Notes: a model not told the origin generated them from the letters alone. DNA of 64,000 nucleotides from Cricetomys ansorgei (GCA_026225945.1 JAMJFZ010003746.1:5754501-5818500), one strand, 5' to 3'; counted from the stretch's first letter, positions 34,301 to 46,332 are shown. A program made the numbers and translations.

Positions 34301-36542
34301 GTGAAGAAATTCAATTTTAGAGGGAGAGGCCAGTCAGCTTTAAACCAGGAGAGAGTGAGAATGTGGAGCACGGAGTACTAAGTCAGATGAAATGAAGTCT
34401 GGGGAAGAAAGCCATGCCCCAAAGACAGAGGATGGGCTCATTTGTATTTCACAGTAAAATAACTAGGGGACACTCAGAATTTCCTAACCCCCTTTCCTTC
34501 TAAAGCTAAGGCAGTTCACAGTCTTAAACATGAGTATCATCTCTGCTTCTTCTCCTCAAGAGTTAGCAGGTTCATTTTACATTCAGCATATGGTTCACTC
34601 CCTTTAGAGCCATGATGATGAGCTCACCTTGCCTTTTTAAAAAAAGAAGTTGAATTTTTAAAAAATTATTTATTTTTATTGAAAATGGATTCTTTTCTCA
34701 TATAATACATCCCCCCGTAGTTTCCCCTCCCTTCAGTCCTCCTAGCTCCCTCTAACCCCCCTCTCAGAACTCTTCCTAATCATTTCCCTTCAGAAGAGAG
34801 CAGGCCTCCAAAAGACATCAGCCAAGCATGACAAAACAAGGAATAATAAGTCAAGGCACAATGTCGTGATGCCCACAAGATGTCTGAGTCACTGCAGGAG
34901 GCCCTGGTACCTGAGGAATGTCTGAGTGTCTGCAGGATGGCCGAGTGCCTGTGTGATTCTTGGGTGTCCATGGGATGCTACGGCACCTGAGGGATGTCCT
35001 AGTGCCTGTGTGATGTCCAGGCACCCGCAGGAGGCCCTGGTACCTGCATAATGCCAAGGTGCCTGAGTGATGTCTGGAGGCATGCAAGTTTGGTCAGCGA
35101 AGTCAAACTTTAGGTCAAACTTTGTCATATTCAAATTCAGGCTAATATATGCCAAGTGAATGTTCATGATCAGTGTAGCCTGATATCTCCAAACAGCATG
35201 GTGTTTCCTGTAATCCATGCTTCTGGCATACAAGTTGGACTTTATTTTATTTTACTTTTTTGCTTTGTTTATTTTTGGAGCACCAGGTAGGAGGAAGGAC
35301 CAGGGAGGAATGGGAAGAGATATCAAATATCAATATCAAAATATATTGTATGAAACTCAAGTTATTAATAAAAATATTATATTCAAAAAGATGAGGCAAG
35401 ACCTCTCTTATTGAGGCTGTAAGAGGAAAGACAATAAGACAAAAGGGTTCCAAGAGCAGGCAAGAGGCAAGGACACCTCCATTCCCAGTGTTAGGAGTCC
35501 TACAAAATCACCAAGCTAATAGCTGTAAGATATATGCAGAGGCCATGAATGTTCCGTGCTTGCTGCTTCAGTCTGTGTGAGCTCATATGTGTCCTGCTTG
35601 GTCGGTTCAGTGGACCGTGTTCTCCGGTCTCCTAGAACCTCTATGGCTCTTACAATCTTTCCTCCTCCTCTTCCATGGGGTTCCCTAATCTCAGAGATAG
35701 GGACCCTTTTAAATCACTGGTCTTTCTATGAGTCCTGGAAGTAACTGTGGTTTCAAAATAGGAGACTGAGAATTGCATTGAATTTTGGGAGATGGAAATC
35801 ATAGGCTCTGTCTACTTAGGTAATCAGGTTCTGGTAGATTTTTGTAACAGTTAAGTAGAAAAGAGAAAGCCATAATTCTCTCATGGAAATGAGTGGTTTG
35901 GTTCTGGTTTTCTTTTTCAGTTTATTTTCAAAAGTATACTCAACTTCTTAAAGAAAAAAAAGAGATAAAAGAAGTAATCCACACAGCATTAAACTGCACA
36001 GAACACCCTTCAGCGTGGGAAGGTAAGAATGTGCCTAGAGTTTGCTTGCTAGCTGTAGAGCGTAAGGGTTTCACACAGACACTTCCAATAGACACCAGGT
36101 GGCATGAACTGAGAAGTGGAGTTCACACGTATATTTATACCAGACCAAAAAATCTGACATATATCCCGTGGATCTACTGTGGAAATCTGCATGGACGTTC
36201 CTCAGAAATTAAAAATAGGACCACCACACGCTCAAGCTAACTATTCTACCACTGACTTTCATCCAAATGATGTTTACTTTTGTTTAACTGCAAAGAAGTA
36301 CATTAAAAAATTATGGCACGATGAGAGTCATTGGTGTTCAGGTATTGAGCCCTGGGAAGCTGGGACCTGTGTCTGGGACATCCAGACTATTTCCCCCAGG
36401 CCAGTGTCAGTGCCTTTTTCATCAGAAAGGCTCTAGGTTGTCTTTATTGCAATGTAACACAAGGGTACTTCTGCTAGCATCTCATGTGAGTTGGTCCTCT
36501 AGAATAACTGGTAATTTGTATTACACTTCTCTTCAAACCCAC

Positions 36543-36584
<42 letters not shown>

Positions 36585-39500
36585 TGTGCGCACGCGCATG
36601 CATGCCTGTGTGTTTGTCTTGTTTTTCAGCTTGTTTGCAAAAGTATTCTCAACTACTTGAAGAACAAAAAGCTCTAAAAGATGTGATCCACACAGAATTA
36701 AGCTGTGTAAAACACCCTTCACCTGTGGAAGGTAAGAACTAATGTGCCCAGCGTGTGGCTGCTGGCTGTAAGTGTAACGGTCCCACATAGATATTTCCAA
36801 TAGACTCCAGGTGGCGTGTACTGAGAATGGAGTTCACATGTACATTTACAACAGGCCACAAAGTCTGACACATATGCCTCCATTTGTCTACACAAGTCTT
36901 GGTTGTGAAGAAGGCTCTATTGTTCTCAGATTTCTCAAGCTTCTGCTTCTTTCTGAACTGTCTTGCACACTTGCTCTTTCTCATCCCAGTTATTATCGAT
37001 GAGATCAGTGAAGAACTGTATTGTGAAATGTGAATTATTTAAATCTTTAAATAGACTCGTGAGAACATTTCTATACTCACATAAGTTTTCATGTGATGAT
37101 ATGAAGGTACAGTTCTAACCCCACATACATGTACACTGTCCCCTATGTGAACATTTTCTATAAGCAAGCGTGGTTGCCACACCTGGCGCATGAATACTGA
37201 CATCACCAGTGACTGAAGCTCATGATGACTAGACTCTCAGCCGGGACACCGCACTGTATCTGGCTGTCATATCTCTTTAGTCTCCTCTGGGTTGGGATAA
37301 GTTTTCAGAACATCCTTGTTTTAAATGACTCTGATCAGCAGCTTTGAGGACGACTGATCTGGTATAGGGTAGGATATTCCTCTATGAAAATGTGGTGTTT
37401 TTCTAATGATTGTATTTGGGTAATTATTTGTGGGGATGAAGATGAAAGGTGTGAGATGCTAGTTTAATCACACCGAACAGTGGGTCTACACTATTAAAAT
37501 TATTATTGACTGTTGATATCAATTGATGGTCTACCTAAGGCAGGCCATTTAAAAGCAGAGTTTTTTAAGGCTGACCCCTTGGTATTGGATAACCACTAAG
37601 GAGGTTCATCCCTGGAGTAGATTAATTCTCCCTCTCTGAGCAGACGCTAATTAGCTGTAGCTTTATAACAACAAATTTAAAGAAAACTACATTCTTTTAT
37701 TATGTTTTAATAAAAATAAAACCTGAACTTTTCCCTCCATTTTCCACAGCATAATTTAGGAAGGATGGTGCCCTATATAGGCCACACCAGAGTGGAGCAG
37801 TGGGTTAGTGTTCCCAAAAGACAGAATCATGTATCCTTCTGTGTCTACCTAACTTCTTCATATAGAGCACAGTACGCTCTATCGTCTGAGCCTTGTTTAT
37901 GTTCACCACTGCAAATGGAGTTCTCATCTCTCACTTAGGACTGCCTGCTTCAGCCATTTATTCTTCCAGCTCCTCCCATTGTTTGATGCTTCCCCATCTC
38001 TGACATTCTTGGGATCCGTCTAACACATATGGATCTATATTACCTGTTAATAGATCTCTGTGTCTTTGCACAGTGTGTTTCTCAATCTCTGTTTATTTTT
38101 TCTATACTTATACCTCTCGTCTTTGATATAGGAAGATTAAGGTTATTATGGGAGACTATTTATTTATTTATTGCCTGTTTTGCCTCTGTTAGTTAATTAA
38201 ATTTCTATGACTTTCATCTCTCCAGTTAACTGGTTTCTCTGTCATCTCCATTCTACTATAAACACTGACGTAGAAATTCTACTAATTATATTTATTTATA
38301 AACTTGAAAAACACAGTAGCACAGATATGAGGAGGTATTTTACACACATTTGGTTTTCACTTACTTTTTTTCTTTCCTGAGGCATTCCATTCTGCATTCA
38401 TTTCTAGAATCTTTTTAATATTTTTGTGAAGCATTTTTATCGTTAGTAATTTAAAAATCTCTGCAAGAATTTTTCCGCCAAAGTTATTGACACGTTTTGT
38501 TTAAATACGGCATAAATAACATGAAACTGCCTGGTTCTCGCTATGATGGGTTCTATTTTTTGGAGACCCAGAGTGTTGAGCATTGTGTCCTCAGCCTCTA
38601 GGTGTTATTTACACTCTGTCTGTCTGGCTTCTCTGAAAGCACCCCAGGAGGACAAAGAGGGCCTGGCATCAGTGCTGGTGGAGGTATGCTTGGGTTGCTT
38701 GGCACCCAGGGCTGAGGGGCTCCTTGTTGCTCTGGAGAACTCGGGAGTCTCAGCTTCCTCCTGGTCTCTGCACACCGCAGCTGTTAAAATGACTTTATTA
38801 CGTTGCACTCACATTTCCTTCTTCCCCAAAGACAAAGTCTGGAGCTGTTGCCCAAAGGGTTGGAAGCCATTTAGTTCCCACTGCTATTTCATTTCCACTG
38901 TGAAGGCATCTTGGAATGTGAGTGAGGAGAAGTGCTCCAGCATGGGTGCTCATCTGCTGGTGATCCACAGCAAGGAGCAACAGGTGCATCCTGGGAGAGA
39001 GTGGGGCTGAGCCAGGCTGCTGTCTGCCTCTTTTTACCAAGAGGGAATTTTATTGACTCGGGTGTTGGTGCTGTGCACAAAGCTTTCCCTAGATAGGCAG
39101 GAAAGGTTGCTTCAGCCTGTGCATCCAACACCTCGTTCCTCTTTCTAAACAACCCCCAAGGAACCCTGGCATCAGAAATGCAGGACATGAGGGTGGAGGG
39201 AAGGAGGAAATGTTTCTGCTTGAAAGACCGGTTTGTTATCGCAGCACTCCAGTGCTTTCTATAGCACCAGCTCTAGCGGAGAAGTGCAGTCATAGCTGCT
39301 GCGTTGGCCCAGCAAGGAGAAGCTTTCATATGTGCGAACGCTTCTAGACCTCTTCAGAGGGAACCACCTCACAGCAAGCGCTCTACCGGACACTAGCACC
39401 CCAAGGGTCTGAGCTCGGGTGTTCTTTGTGTTTGTTTTTTATTTTTTGGTTCAGAACTCCTCAGCAATCAACAAATCCCACAGAAATCCAACACCTGCAG

Positions 39501-41765
39501 ACAATACAGAACGCCAAGACCTGGGGAGCCCCACACTCAACAGTGCACAAAACATTATTTTAAACACTACTAAAAACAAACTTCTACACAGAGAAGGGCA
39601 CAGAGCTGAACAGGGAACAGGATCCAATCAGGAAGAGCCACAACCTGCAATCAGAAATGAAACACCTTAAGTTATGAAAGGAAAATCAAAATTCTCTCAT
39701 GTGCAACTTTCCAGAATGCTGTTAGTGAATGAAACAGGGGAATGAGTCTGAGATGAGAATTCATTACAATCATGGACACAGATTGCTTCCAATCTCACGG
39801 AAATCACGCTTATGAGTGATGACTTTGACTGTGTCCTGACCAGCCAGAGAAGACCTGCTGTTTATGCAGGAGTGCTCTAACTGCATGTACATCTGCATGC
39901 CGGAAGAGGGCATCTGATGGTATTGTACACAGTTATGAGCCACCATGTGGTTGCTTGGAATTGAACTCAGGCTCTCTGGCAGAGCAGCCAGTGCTCTTGA
40001 CCACTGAACCGTCTCTCCAGCCCCTACTGGTGGCTCCTCTATTACTTGATCCTTTTTTTTTTTTTTTTCAATATTCTCATCTCTGTATGGCCAGAAAAAA
40101 AATCAGTCAAAACACCACAGTGTACCTCTAAAATATACAATTGTTGTGTATTAACCTAAATTTTGAAGAGTTCCTGGGTCTACCGAGATGAACTACATTT
40201 TGATTATTATGCATTGTTTATGTGCATCGTATTGAACTTAGTAACTTTCTATCATTAAAATATTTTTTTAAAGATCATATAAAAGTTGTATAACAGGAAA
40301 AAAGTGCTCAGTCCAGGCTGAATTCTGTTTCTTTCTTTCCTCTTAGGATTTCATCACCAGGACCATGGACAAGAATGCTGCTTATTTTATAGGGCTGTGG
40401 GACCCAGGTCATCGACAATGGCGATGGGTTGACCAGACACCGTACAATGAAAATGCCACGTGAGTCTAGAGTTGGAGGGGTTCTGGTCCTGTAGCACGTT
40501 CCAGCTGTCAGTTATGAAACTAAAATAGCTCACTCCTGGTGTAACTTCTGGGGTAGAGTTACTTTTTCTTTGATTTATTCATCACAAGAGTCCTGTGAGA
40601 CACCCCATTGTTGACACTCCCAGGAGAGATGAGGAAATTGAGTTTGAAGGGTGTGGAATGGTGAGTAGTTAGGCACCCAGTGAAGGTGCTTCCACACAGG
40701 TGCATTCCAGTGTGCTTTCATCTGTATCTTTAAAAGTAGGATTTATTTTATTTTAATTTGTGTGTGTATGTTACCTGTGTGTATTATTTGTGTGTATCTA
40801 TGTGAGTGTCTGATATGTGTATGTGGGTGCCCATGGAGGCCATAGAGGGCTCTCGATCCCCTGGAGCTGGAGATACTGGTAGTGTGTCCTGTTCAGTATG
40901 AGAGCTAGGAATGGAACTCTCATGTTTTCTAGAAAAGCAGCCATCACTCTCAATGTCTGAGCCAGCTCTCCAGCCTTCATTTACATCCTTATAATAAAAA
41001 GTCACGTCATCAGTCATAACTGGTTTTTTCTCATAAGTGAAAAGATCTCATTTCTGATATTCTTATATCTCATATTCATTTCATATGTTCCCATATTCTC
41101 TCTAGCCTGTTATCTGTTGTGAGAATAGGTAGAGATGACACTGTTGTTCCCATTTTCTGAGAACAAAACAAGGAATCAAGGATATTAACTTTCTTGTACT
41201 AGATGACAGAAATAAGCAGATTATCTGGGGATTTTAACTAGTCCTTCAGTCTCTAAAATAACTCCATTGTAAAGTGGAAAAAACTATATTAACACGTGAA
41301 AATAGGAGAGATCTTTCCAGCGTATAAATTAGCACCATGGATTGACAGTCTCCTTGTACCAGGACCCTAGAAAGAGGAAATAGCAGCCTCTGGGATGTGT
41401 GCCTGGAGAACAGTGAAGTCACATGCTGACAGAGCATTGAATGCCGCGGGTCCTGTTTTCAAGGAAATGGCAGAGATATGGGTGCTGGAGAGTGCTTGAC
41501 TTGCACATACTTGAATCTGATTTCCGCACATTTTAACCCCAGCCTCAGGCTTACTTACTCTTGATTTCTCTTTTCAAGCATTATTGTAGAAAACATCGTC
41601 CTGTTTCTCCTTCCTTTTAGATTCTGGCACCAAGGTGAGCCCAGCAGTCAAGGTGAACAATGTGTTATGTTAAATAATCCATATTTTTCTGGTTGGGGCT
41701 GGAATGACGCCCGTTGCAATGGTGTACAGAAGTCGATTTGTCAGATGAAGAGAATATACTTATGA
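28281..41765 (+). CDS. Gene B: DCIR-like inhibitory C-type lectin receptor (Clec4a family)
   Basis: Coding exons are 28281-28362, 29917-30033, 35921-36022 and/or 36630-36731, 38832-38983, 40347-40459 and 41621-41765. With one stalk exon the frame is 711 nt, 236 residues; with both it is 270. The order is: cytoplasmic tail with ITYAEV at residues 5-10, which fits the I/V-x-Y-x-x-L/V ITIM that recruits SHP-1/SHP-2 in this family; an uncharged membrane segment about 45-66; a stalk 67-100; and a lectin domain 101-236 with EPS 195-197, WND 216-218 and sequons N129 and N187. DCIR receptors dampen signalling in dendritic and myeloid cells. All junctions are GT-AG and phase-compatible. The numbered paralogue (Clec4a1-4) cannot be fixed by eye. 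Confidence 0.88.
28740..28895 (-). repeat. B3-type SINE, gene B intron 1 only
   Basis: Antisense B3 words (ggtatcgaactccggtcctg, ccaccgagccacctctccaa). The stretch is absent from gene C, where gttcattgg is followed directly by sequence that lies after 29060 in gene B. Confidence 0.65.
29155..29312 (-). repeat. B1 SINE, gene B intron 1
   Basis: Antisense B1: actctgtagaccaggctgtc, gggattaaaggcatgcgcc. Confidence 0.8.
29540..29670 (+). repeat. B1-type SINE, gene B intron 1
   Basis: Sense B1 words: gtaatcccagcactccagaa, gaggccagtctgggctat. Confidence 0.65.
29917..30033 (+). CDS. Gene B exon 2: juxtamembrane and membrane segment
   Basis: 117 nt, phase 1 at both ends, acceptor ttccag, donor gtaagt. 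It encodes a proline/lysine-rich juxtamembrane part and the hydrophobic run [18 protein letters not shown] without charged residues. That fits an inhibitory receptor that needs no adaptor. Confidence 0.9.
30034..32209 (+). other. Gene B intron 2, first part
   Basis: Contains a B1-like fragment near 30700-30800 (+). Otherwise nothing recognised. Matches gene C 58905-61060 with few differences until about 31550, where small clusters appear. Confidence 0.5.
32210..33540 (-). mobile_element. ERV-like LTR plus internal sequence, gene B intron 2
   Basis: An LTR-like end on the minus strand (AATAAA as complement of tttattg near 32322, then aacacctgcagac, cagttcacaaaac) is followed by about 1 kb of non-coding internal-type sequence. 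A shorter relative with an identical start lies at 61070-62240. Family not identified. Confidence 0.45.
33815..34130 (-). repeat. Second LTR-like copy, gene B intron 2
   Basis: Repeats the words of 32225-32480 (cagaccycagcagagggaacc, tttattgattcagaactcc) in the same orientation. With 32210 it may be the two LTRs of one element about 1.6 kb apart. The copy is missing in gene C. Confidence 0.5.
34665..34865 (-). repeat. L1 3' end fragment, unit 2 start
   Basis: The same element as 5375-5585, several percent diverged from it. Confidence 0.6.
34868..35095. repeat. Minisatellite in L1, unit 2
   Basis: Same degenerate unit as at 5586 but about 120 bases shorter. Confidence 0.7.
35440..35790 (-). 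repeat. L1 3' end fragment, second part, unit 2
   Basis: Counterpart of 6290-6660. One C is missing in ctccggtctcc compared with unit 1. Confidence 0.6.
35921..36022 (+). CDS. Gene B stalk exon 3a (intact)
   Basis: 102 nt, phase 1 at both ends. It encodes [16 protein letters not shown] and onward, with one cysteine (residue 92 of the 236-residue form) inside an N-C-T sequon at residue 91. It can be swapped with, or joined to, exon 3b without changing frame. The equivalent exon in gene A is broken by one deleted A. Confidence 0.85.
36544..36600. repeat. (TG)n tract upstream of stalk exon 3b, gene B
   Basis: Same tract as in gene A, a few bases longer. Confidence 0.8.
36630..36731 (+). CDS. 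Gene B stalk exon 3b
   Basis: 102 nt, same phase as 3a. It encodes [13 protein letters not shown] and onward with cysteines at 68 and 92. The N-C-T sequon of 3a is S-C-V here. It lies 608 bases after exon 3a. A (TG)n tract of about 40 bases lies upstream of its pyrimidine tract. Confidence 0.85.
38832..38983 (+). CDS. Gene B lectin-domain exon 4
   Basis: Residues 101-151 of the 236-residue form: lectin-domain start, cysteines 106, 107, 118 and 135, sequon N129. No nucleotide difference from the gene A copy was seen. Confidence 0.9.
39335..39600 (-). repeat. LTR-like fragment (ERV), unit 2
   Basis: Duplicate of 10180-10445. Confidence 0.5.
39894..40023 (-). repeat. B3-type SINE, unit 2
   Basis: Duplicate of 10740-10868. 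Confidence 0.7.
40347..40459 (+). CDS. Gene B lectin-domain exon 5
   Basis: Residues 152-189 (the last codon is split): YFIGL at 164-168, WRWVD at 176-180, sequon N187. No nucleotide difference from the gene A copy was seen. Confidence 0.9.
40800..40977 (-). repeat. B3-type SINE, unit 2
   Basis: Duplicate of 11645-11822. Confidence 0.65.
41621..41765 (+). CDS. Gene B lectin-domain exon 6 with stop
   Basis: Residues 190-236 and TGA: EPS 195-197, cysteines 203, 221 and 229, WND 216-218. The exon is identical to gene A. The acceptor tract is one C shorter than in gene A, and there is a nearby upstream substitution. Confidence 0.9.
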
Positions 41766-42153
41766 ATCAAGCATTTCCCATCACACGCGGATGAATTGTT
41801 ATCCATCATTACACATAATTATACCCAGAAAGTTCTTCATATGGAAGAGATGTCCAGAGAATTTAGGGAGACAGACAACAGTTGAGACAACATAGGAGCA
41901 CTACAACCCACGTATATATTCGTTTATTCACCCACGTGCTCCCTCATAAAATGACCGTTTATGAGAATTCCCCGTGGACCAGAGACTATACAGGGACCGT
42001 TTTGTGCACATGGAGCTTCACTGCCAACCCCCCAAGGTTTCATTCACTCACACAATTATATGATGTGTTATCTCCATCTATCTGTTTTTTTCTTTTCTTT
42101 TCTTTCTTTCTTTTTTATTGTCTGCCTTTGGCTTTATTGACCTTTAATTGACA

Positions 42154-42159
42154 AATAAA
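42154..42159 (+). terminator. Probable poly(A) signal, gene B
   Basis: AATAAA about 390 bases after the stop, in the same context as in gene A. Confidence 0.5.
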
Positions 42160-42268
42160 ATTCTATATATTTATGGGCTCTAGAGTCTGCCTTGAAAGAT
42201 ACATTGACTGTGAAATGATTATCTGAAAAATTTTTCAACAACCTCTTTTACTTAGCATTGTTGCCATT

Positions 42269-42298
42269 TGTGTGTGTGCGTGCACGTGTGTGTGTACA

Positions 42299-42332
<34 letters not shown>
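42269..42332. repeat. (TG)n microsatellite, unit 2
   Basis: Duplicate of 13115-13178, same length by eye. Confidence 0.8.
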
Positions 42333-42334
<2 letters not shown>

Positions 42335-42383
42335 ATAAGAACACTTAAGATATTTTAACGATAATTTAAACACGCAGGATGAT

Positions 42384-43984
42384 GTTAACTATGGTCAGTT
42401 GTACCTTGTGCCTTGGCTCCTCAGTACTTACTCATATTTTACCCGGCAGTTTGTACCCCTTCATCAGCATGTTACAAGTCCCAACACTTAGCCCCTTACA
42501 ACCATGGATTATTCTGTTTAATTCTTGAGATTTACATTTTTAGACATATTTATAAGTGAGATCATACAGTACTGATTCCCCTCCCCGCCATTTGTTTCCC
42601 ACAGAAAAATACCCTCCACATTTGCCCACTGCTGCAAATTAGAGGATGCTCATTTGTGTGATGGACTAAGAATGTTCTAGTGTATCTAGTATGCCCACAG
42701 ATAGGTATTAACTCTTTACACTCCACTCATCCACTGACATGCAAGCTGTTTGCAGCTCTTCACTTCTGGGAGTGATTCTGAAAGAAGATGACTGTGGATG
42801 GCTTTGGGTGGTGACATTTCTGTGTTGCAGTGTATACATCCCAGAGTAAGATTGTCACCTCATGTGTAATTCTATAGCCAGTTTGAGGAGTTTCTGTACT
42901 GTTTTATGTAATGGTTGTACCAATTCAGTTTCCTGGCAACAATGCACTCAAATTTTATCCTTAAATATTGTGGTTTTATCATTCTAGGACATGTTATTTT
43001 CTATTTGCTTTCCTCTTTGGCAGTAGTATATGGAACTGAAAAGACTTTTCTATGACTACCATTTGTTCTGCCTCTGTACCACACTTGTTTTTACCTGTAA
43101 TGTGTATTTGTGTGTGCTGTACGTGTAACATGTCATGCTTTTAGCTTTTTTTTTTAAATAGATGATCATATGCTCATCACAGAGAGACACTTACTCTTCC
43201 ATTCTGTGTGTGCACATGTGGGCAGTGTGGACGGAAAGTGTCCACTGTTGCTATCTCCCACAATAACGGTGTGGTTACTGCCTGAACACTGCTCCCCTAC
43301 AGAGCCTGCTCCTTAGCTAAATCTGCCTCCTTGTTCAGCTGTGTGTATTAAAGATACTGAGCGTCTGGGGTGATGGGCCTTGTCCATCAGAGCGCTAAAC
43401 CCACCTGACCACAGCTGTTCTGTATCCATGTCTTTCTCCTTCCTCAGTGTCTGTACTTTCATCATTCCCTCATCACCCCGGTCACGGTTCTGGAACTCAA
43501 GCCAAGCGAGATGTAGCAATTCCAAACAGGAGACCTTTTCAAGCCTTTTTTTGTGTCCACTTTTTCAGTGAGACTTTCCAGTACCAGAGTGAACAGGAGT
43601 GGTGGGAATGACTGTGATTGGTTAGCACATTTCCTGGGATTGGACAGTGGGTACTCATTCCACCAGGGTCTCTGTGCTGAAGAAGTGCATTCAAGGAGAC
43701 TTCCCAGCTTGTCCCAGACCAGCTACCAGCTTCTCATGCTACTTTGTGTTGTGACTTCTGGAGCACGGTGCTCCATGCTTCTTACTTAGATGCACAGTGT
43801 GCTGGTAGCCGGCCGACAGGTCGTGCCTGCATTTTCTCCTAGAGCTGGAGCTCTGTGAGTCCATATTTGGATCTTCTATTATGTTCCATTGATTTCTACA
43901 TCCATTTTCTGTGCCAGTACCATCCTGCTTTTGTGACTATGACTCTGTTATATATCTTGAAATCAGAATAGAGACTTTCAAGTT
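42384..43984 (-). repeat. Old L1 ORF2-region fragment, unit 2
   Basis: Duplicate of 13230-14830 with a few substitutions (for example gggtgctc to gggtactc). Confidence 0.6.
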
Positions 43985-44548
43985 AAAGAGCTTTCCTCTC
44001 CAAGGGAATAAGAAACAATTTTCCATGAGTCAAGTACGAATGACTGTGGCCTAGGAGCATGAATTCAGGTTCCCTCACATGACGTCTCCCTACATGGAAC
44101 ATTTACAGTAACAAAACAGGAAGAACAACAGAACATAAATCAATGCATTTTTTCAAATATTGATAGGAAAACCACGTGGACCTGTTAGAGCAAAGCGAGA
44201 CATCCAGTCACAGGTTTCAAATGTTATCTGATGTCATTCTTACCTTTGGAGCTGTTAGAAGCTAGTGGCCTGCTAATAAGTTTTTACTCGAAATGATATG
44301 AAATCAGACTCAGAGGTGCATGCGTATTGAGAGTAAAGATGTCACATTTGACTCTCAGTCTACAACATTTCAACTCTCCACAGTCAAGAAGTTCAAATTA
44401 TTCAGTCAGGCTGGTAGAATCTTTAACATAGCTATGTCTTACTCCTGTGACCTTCAGTTTACAACATGGTTAAATACATAACCATATGCAGTTCGGTGGT
44501 ATATGCAGTTCTACACAATATAGCATTTAGAAATATATAAGAAACTAA

Positions 44549-44759
44549 TAGGGATGCCAAGATGGCTCCAAATTCAAGAATGCATGAAGCTCTTGCAGAG
44601 GACCTTAATTCAATTCTCTGTGTCCAGGTAAGCAGCTCACAGATGTTGTACAGCTCCTGGGGATCCAACCCCTCTGGCCTTTTTGAGCAACTGCACTCAT
44701 GTGCACATACGCACACACAGACACATGCATATATACATATTTGAAAATTAAAATAAGCT
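44549..44759 (+). repeat. B3/B4-type SINE, unit 2
   Basis: Duplicate of 15395-15605; ctaaccc reads ccaaccc here. Confidence 0.55.
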
Positions 44760-44773
44760 TACACTCCCAGGCC

Positions 44774-46258
44774 TATATTTGGAAGCAAAGATCACACATG
44801 GGCTTAACCTAGTGAGTCCTCCAAGCCCACCACAGCATCCCTATACTCTCAGGCATGGCTCCAGAAGACAGAGCTTACACACCAACCAAGAACCAAGCCA
44901 TCTTCACACCATCTTCACACTCCCAAACCTTGCTCTGTTTACAAACCCCTACACCAGTCCAGCTGAATCAGGCTATAATCCCTACACCAGTCCAGCTGAG
45001 TCAGGCTATAATCCAATGCCAGACACACAGCCAGGGAAAGACACCCATGAACGGCTCACATCACAGAAATAAAAACAATGTGAATGGCCAGGGCAGTATG
45101 CGCCCTCCCTATAGAAATGTTCTTGAATACATATGGAATAAATTTCACAGATTCTCAGAAAGCAGAATTAAATGAACTATCATAAATTTCATCACATAAT
45201 TTAAGGAATTTAAAGAAGAAATGTACAAACAGCTCAATGATCTTAAACAGGATAGGGATAAATCCCCGAGTGGTTTCTAAGGAAACATAGTGTGCAGCTG
45301 AATGAAGTGATAAACAGATTTGTAAAGTGAACTCAGAAAAGAGACAGAATTATTGGAGAGAACTGAAGATTAAATGAAGATGGGATTATTAACCTAGAGG
45401 AAAGCCTTATATGTAGAACAGATAAAGAAGAGGAGAGTATAACAGGAGTTGAAGATAAGCTAGAGGACCAGACAACAAAAGACAAGAAAAGGGATAAATT
45501 CAAGCACACAAAAGAAATACTCAGGAATTATAAGAGTCCACGAAATGACAAAATTCTTCAAATTATAGGCACCCGATGAAGGAAAATAATCCCAGTTCAA
45601 TGGTGTAGACCAGAACTTCAACAGGATCATAGAAGCAAACTGTCCCAACATAGGGAAATACGTAACTGGACAGACCCAAGAAACATACAGAACGTTGAAT
45701 ACACAGGACCAGAGCCTTCATCTTGCATATTATGGTTAAACACGAAATACATAGAACAAAGAGAGGGTACTGAAGGTAACAAGAGAAACACCACAAATCA
45801 CATATAAGGGAAAAGCCAACAGAATGACAGCCAGTTTCTCAACGGAAATCTTATGAAAGCCAGAAGAGCCTGGAGCAATGTCCTTCAAGTGCTAAAGAAA
45901 CATGGAATCCATCTAAACTCCTCTACCCAACAAAATTGTCTGCCATAGTTGAAGGAGAAGGAAAGACTTCCCATTGTGTGAACAGGTAAAAGAACTATGT
46001 CCACCAAATGAGTCCTGCAGAAAACATTGGAAGCAATACTTAAGAGAAGAATTGGCACAGCTAACACACAATGGAAAGAAAACAAATGCAGGTAAATGGA
46101 TGGAACTAGGAAACAAGCAAGGTCACCAAGACCCAGAGAGACAAAGCCACCTTTTCTCTCTTACTCATGGATTTTAGCTCTGAAGCTGTAGCTGTGAGTG
46201 ATAACCTGGAGTCAACACAGGAACCAAGAAAGTAAAAGGAAACCAGGTGATGCTGAAG
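44774..46258 (+). repeat. L1/HAL1-type LINE fragment, unit 2
   Basis: Duplicate of 15620-17110, with a 6-bp deletion near 46040. Confidence 0.5.
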
Positions 46259-46332
46259 AAGAAGTTTAGAGGGTGGGATAGTAGGATACACGTGCTGAGA
46301 AGTGTGAAGAGGAAAAAATGGTGCGTATGCAT

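Larger units (their letters stand above)
6262..35410 (+). repeat. Tandem unit 1 (~29.1 kb)
   Basis: Bounded by the shared marker tgaggctgtaagagg at 6262 and 35411. It carries the tail exons of gene A and the head of gene B. Its part from about 6,872 to 24,000 is practically identical to unit 2. The chosen boundary is arbitrary within the repeat; the true duplication junction is not visible. Confidence 0.85.
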
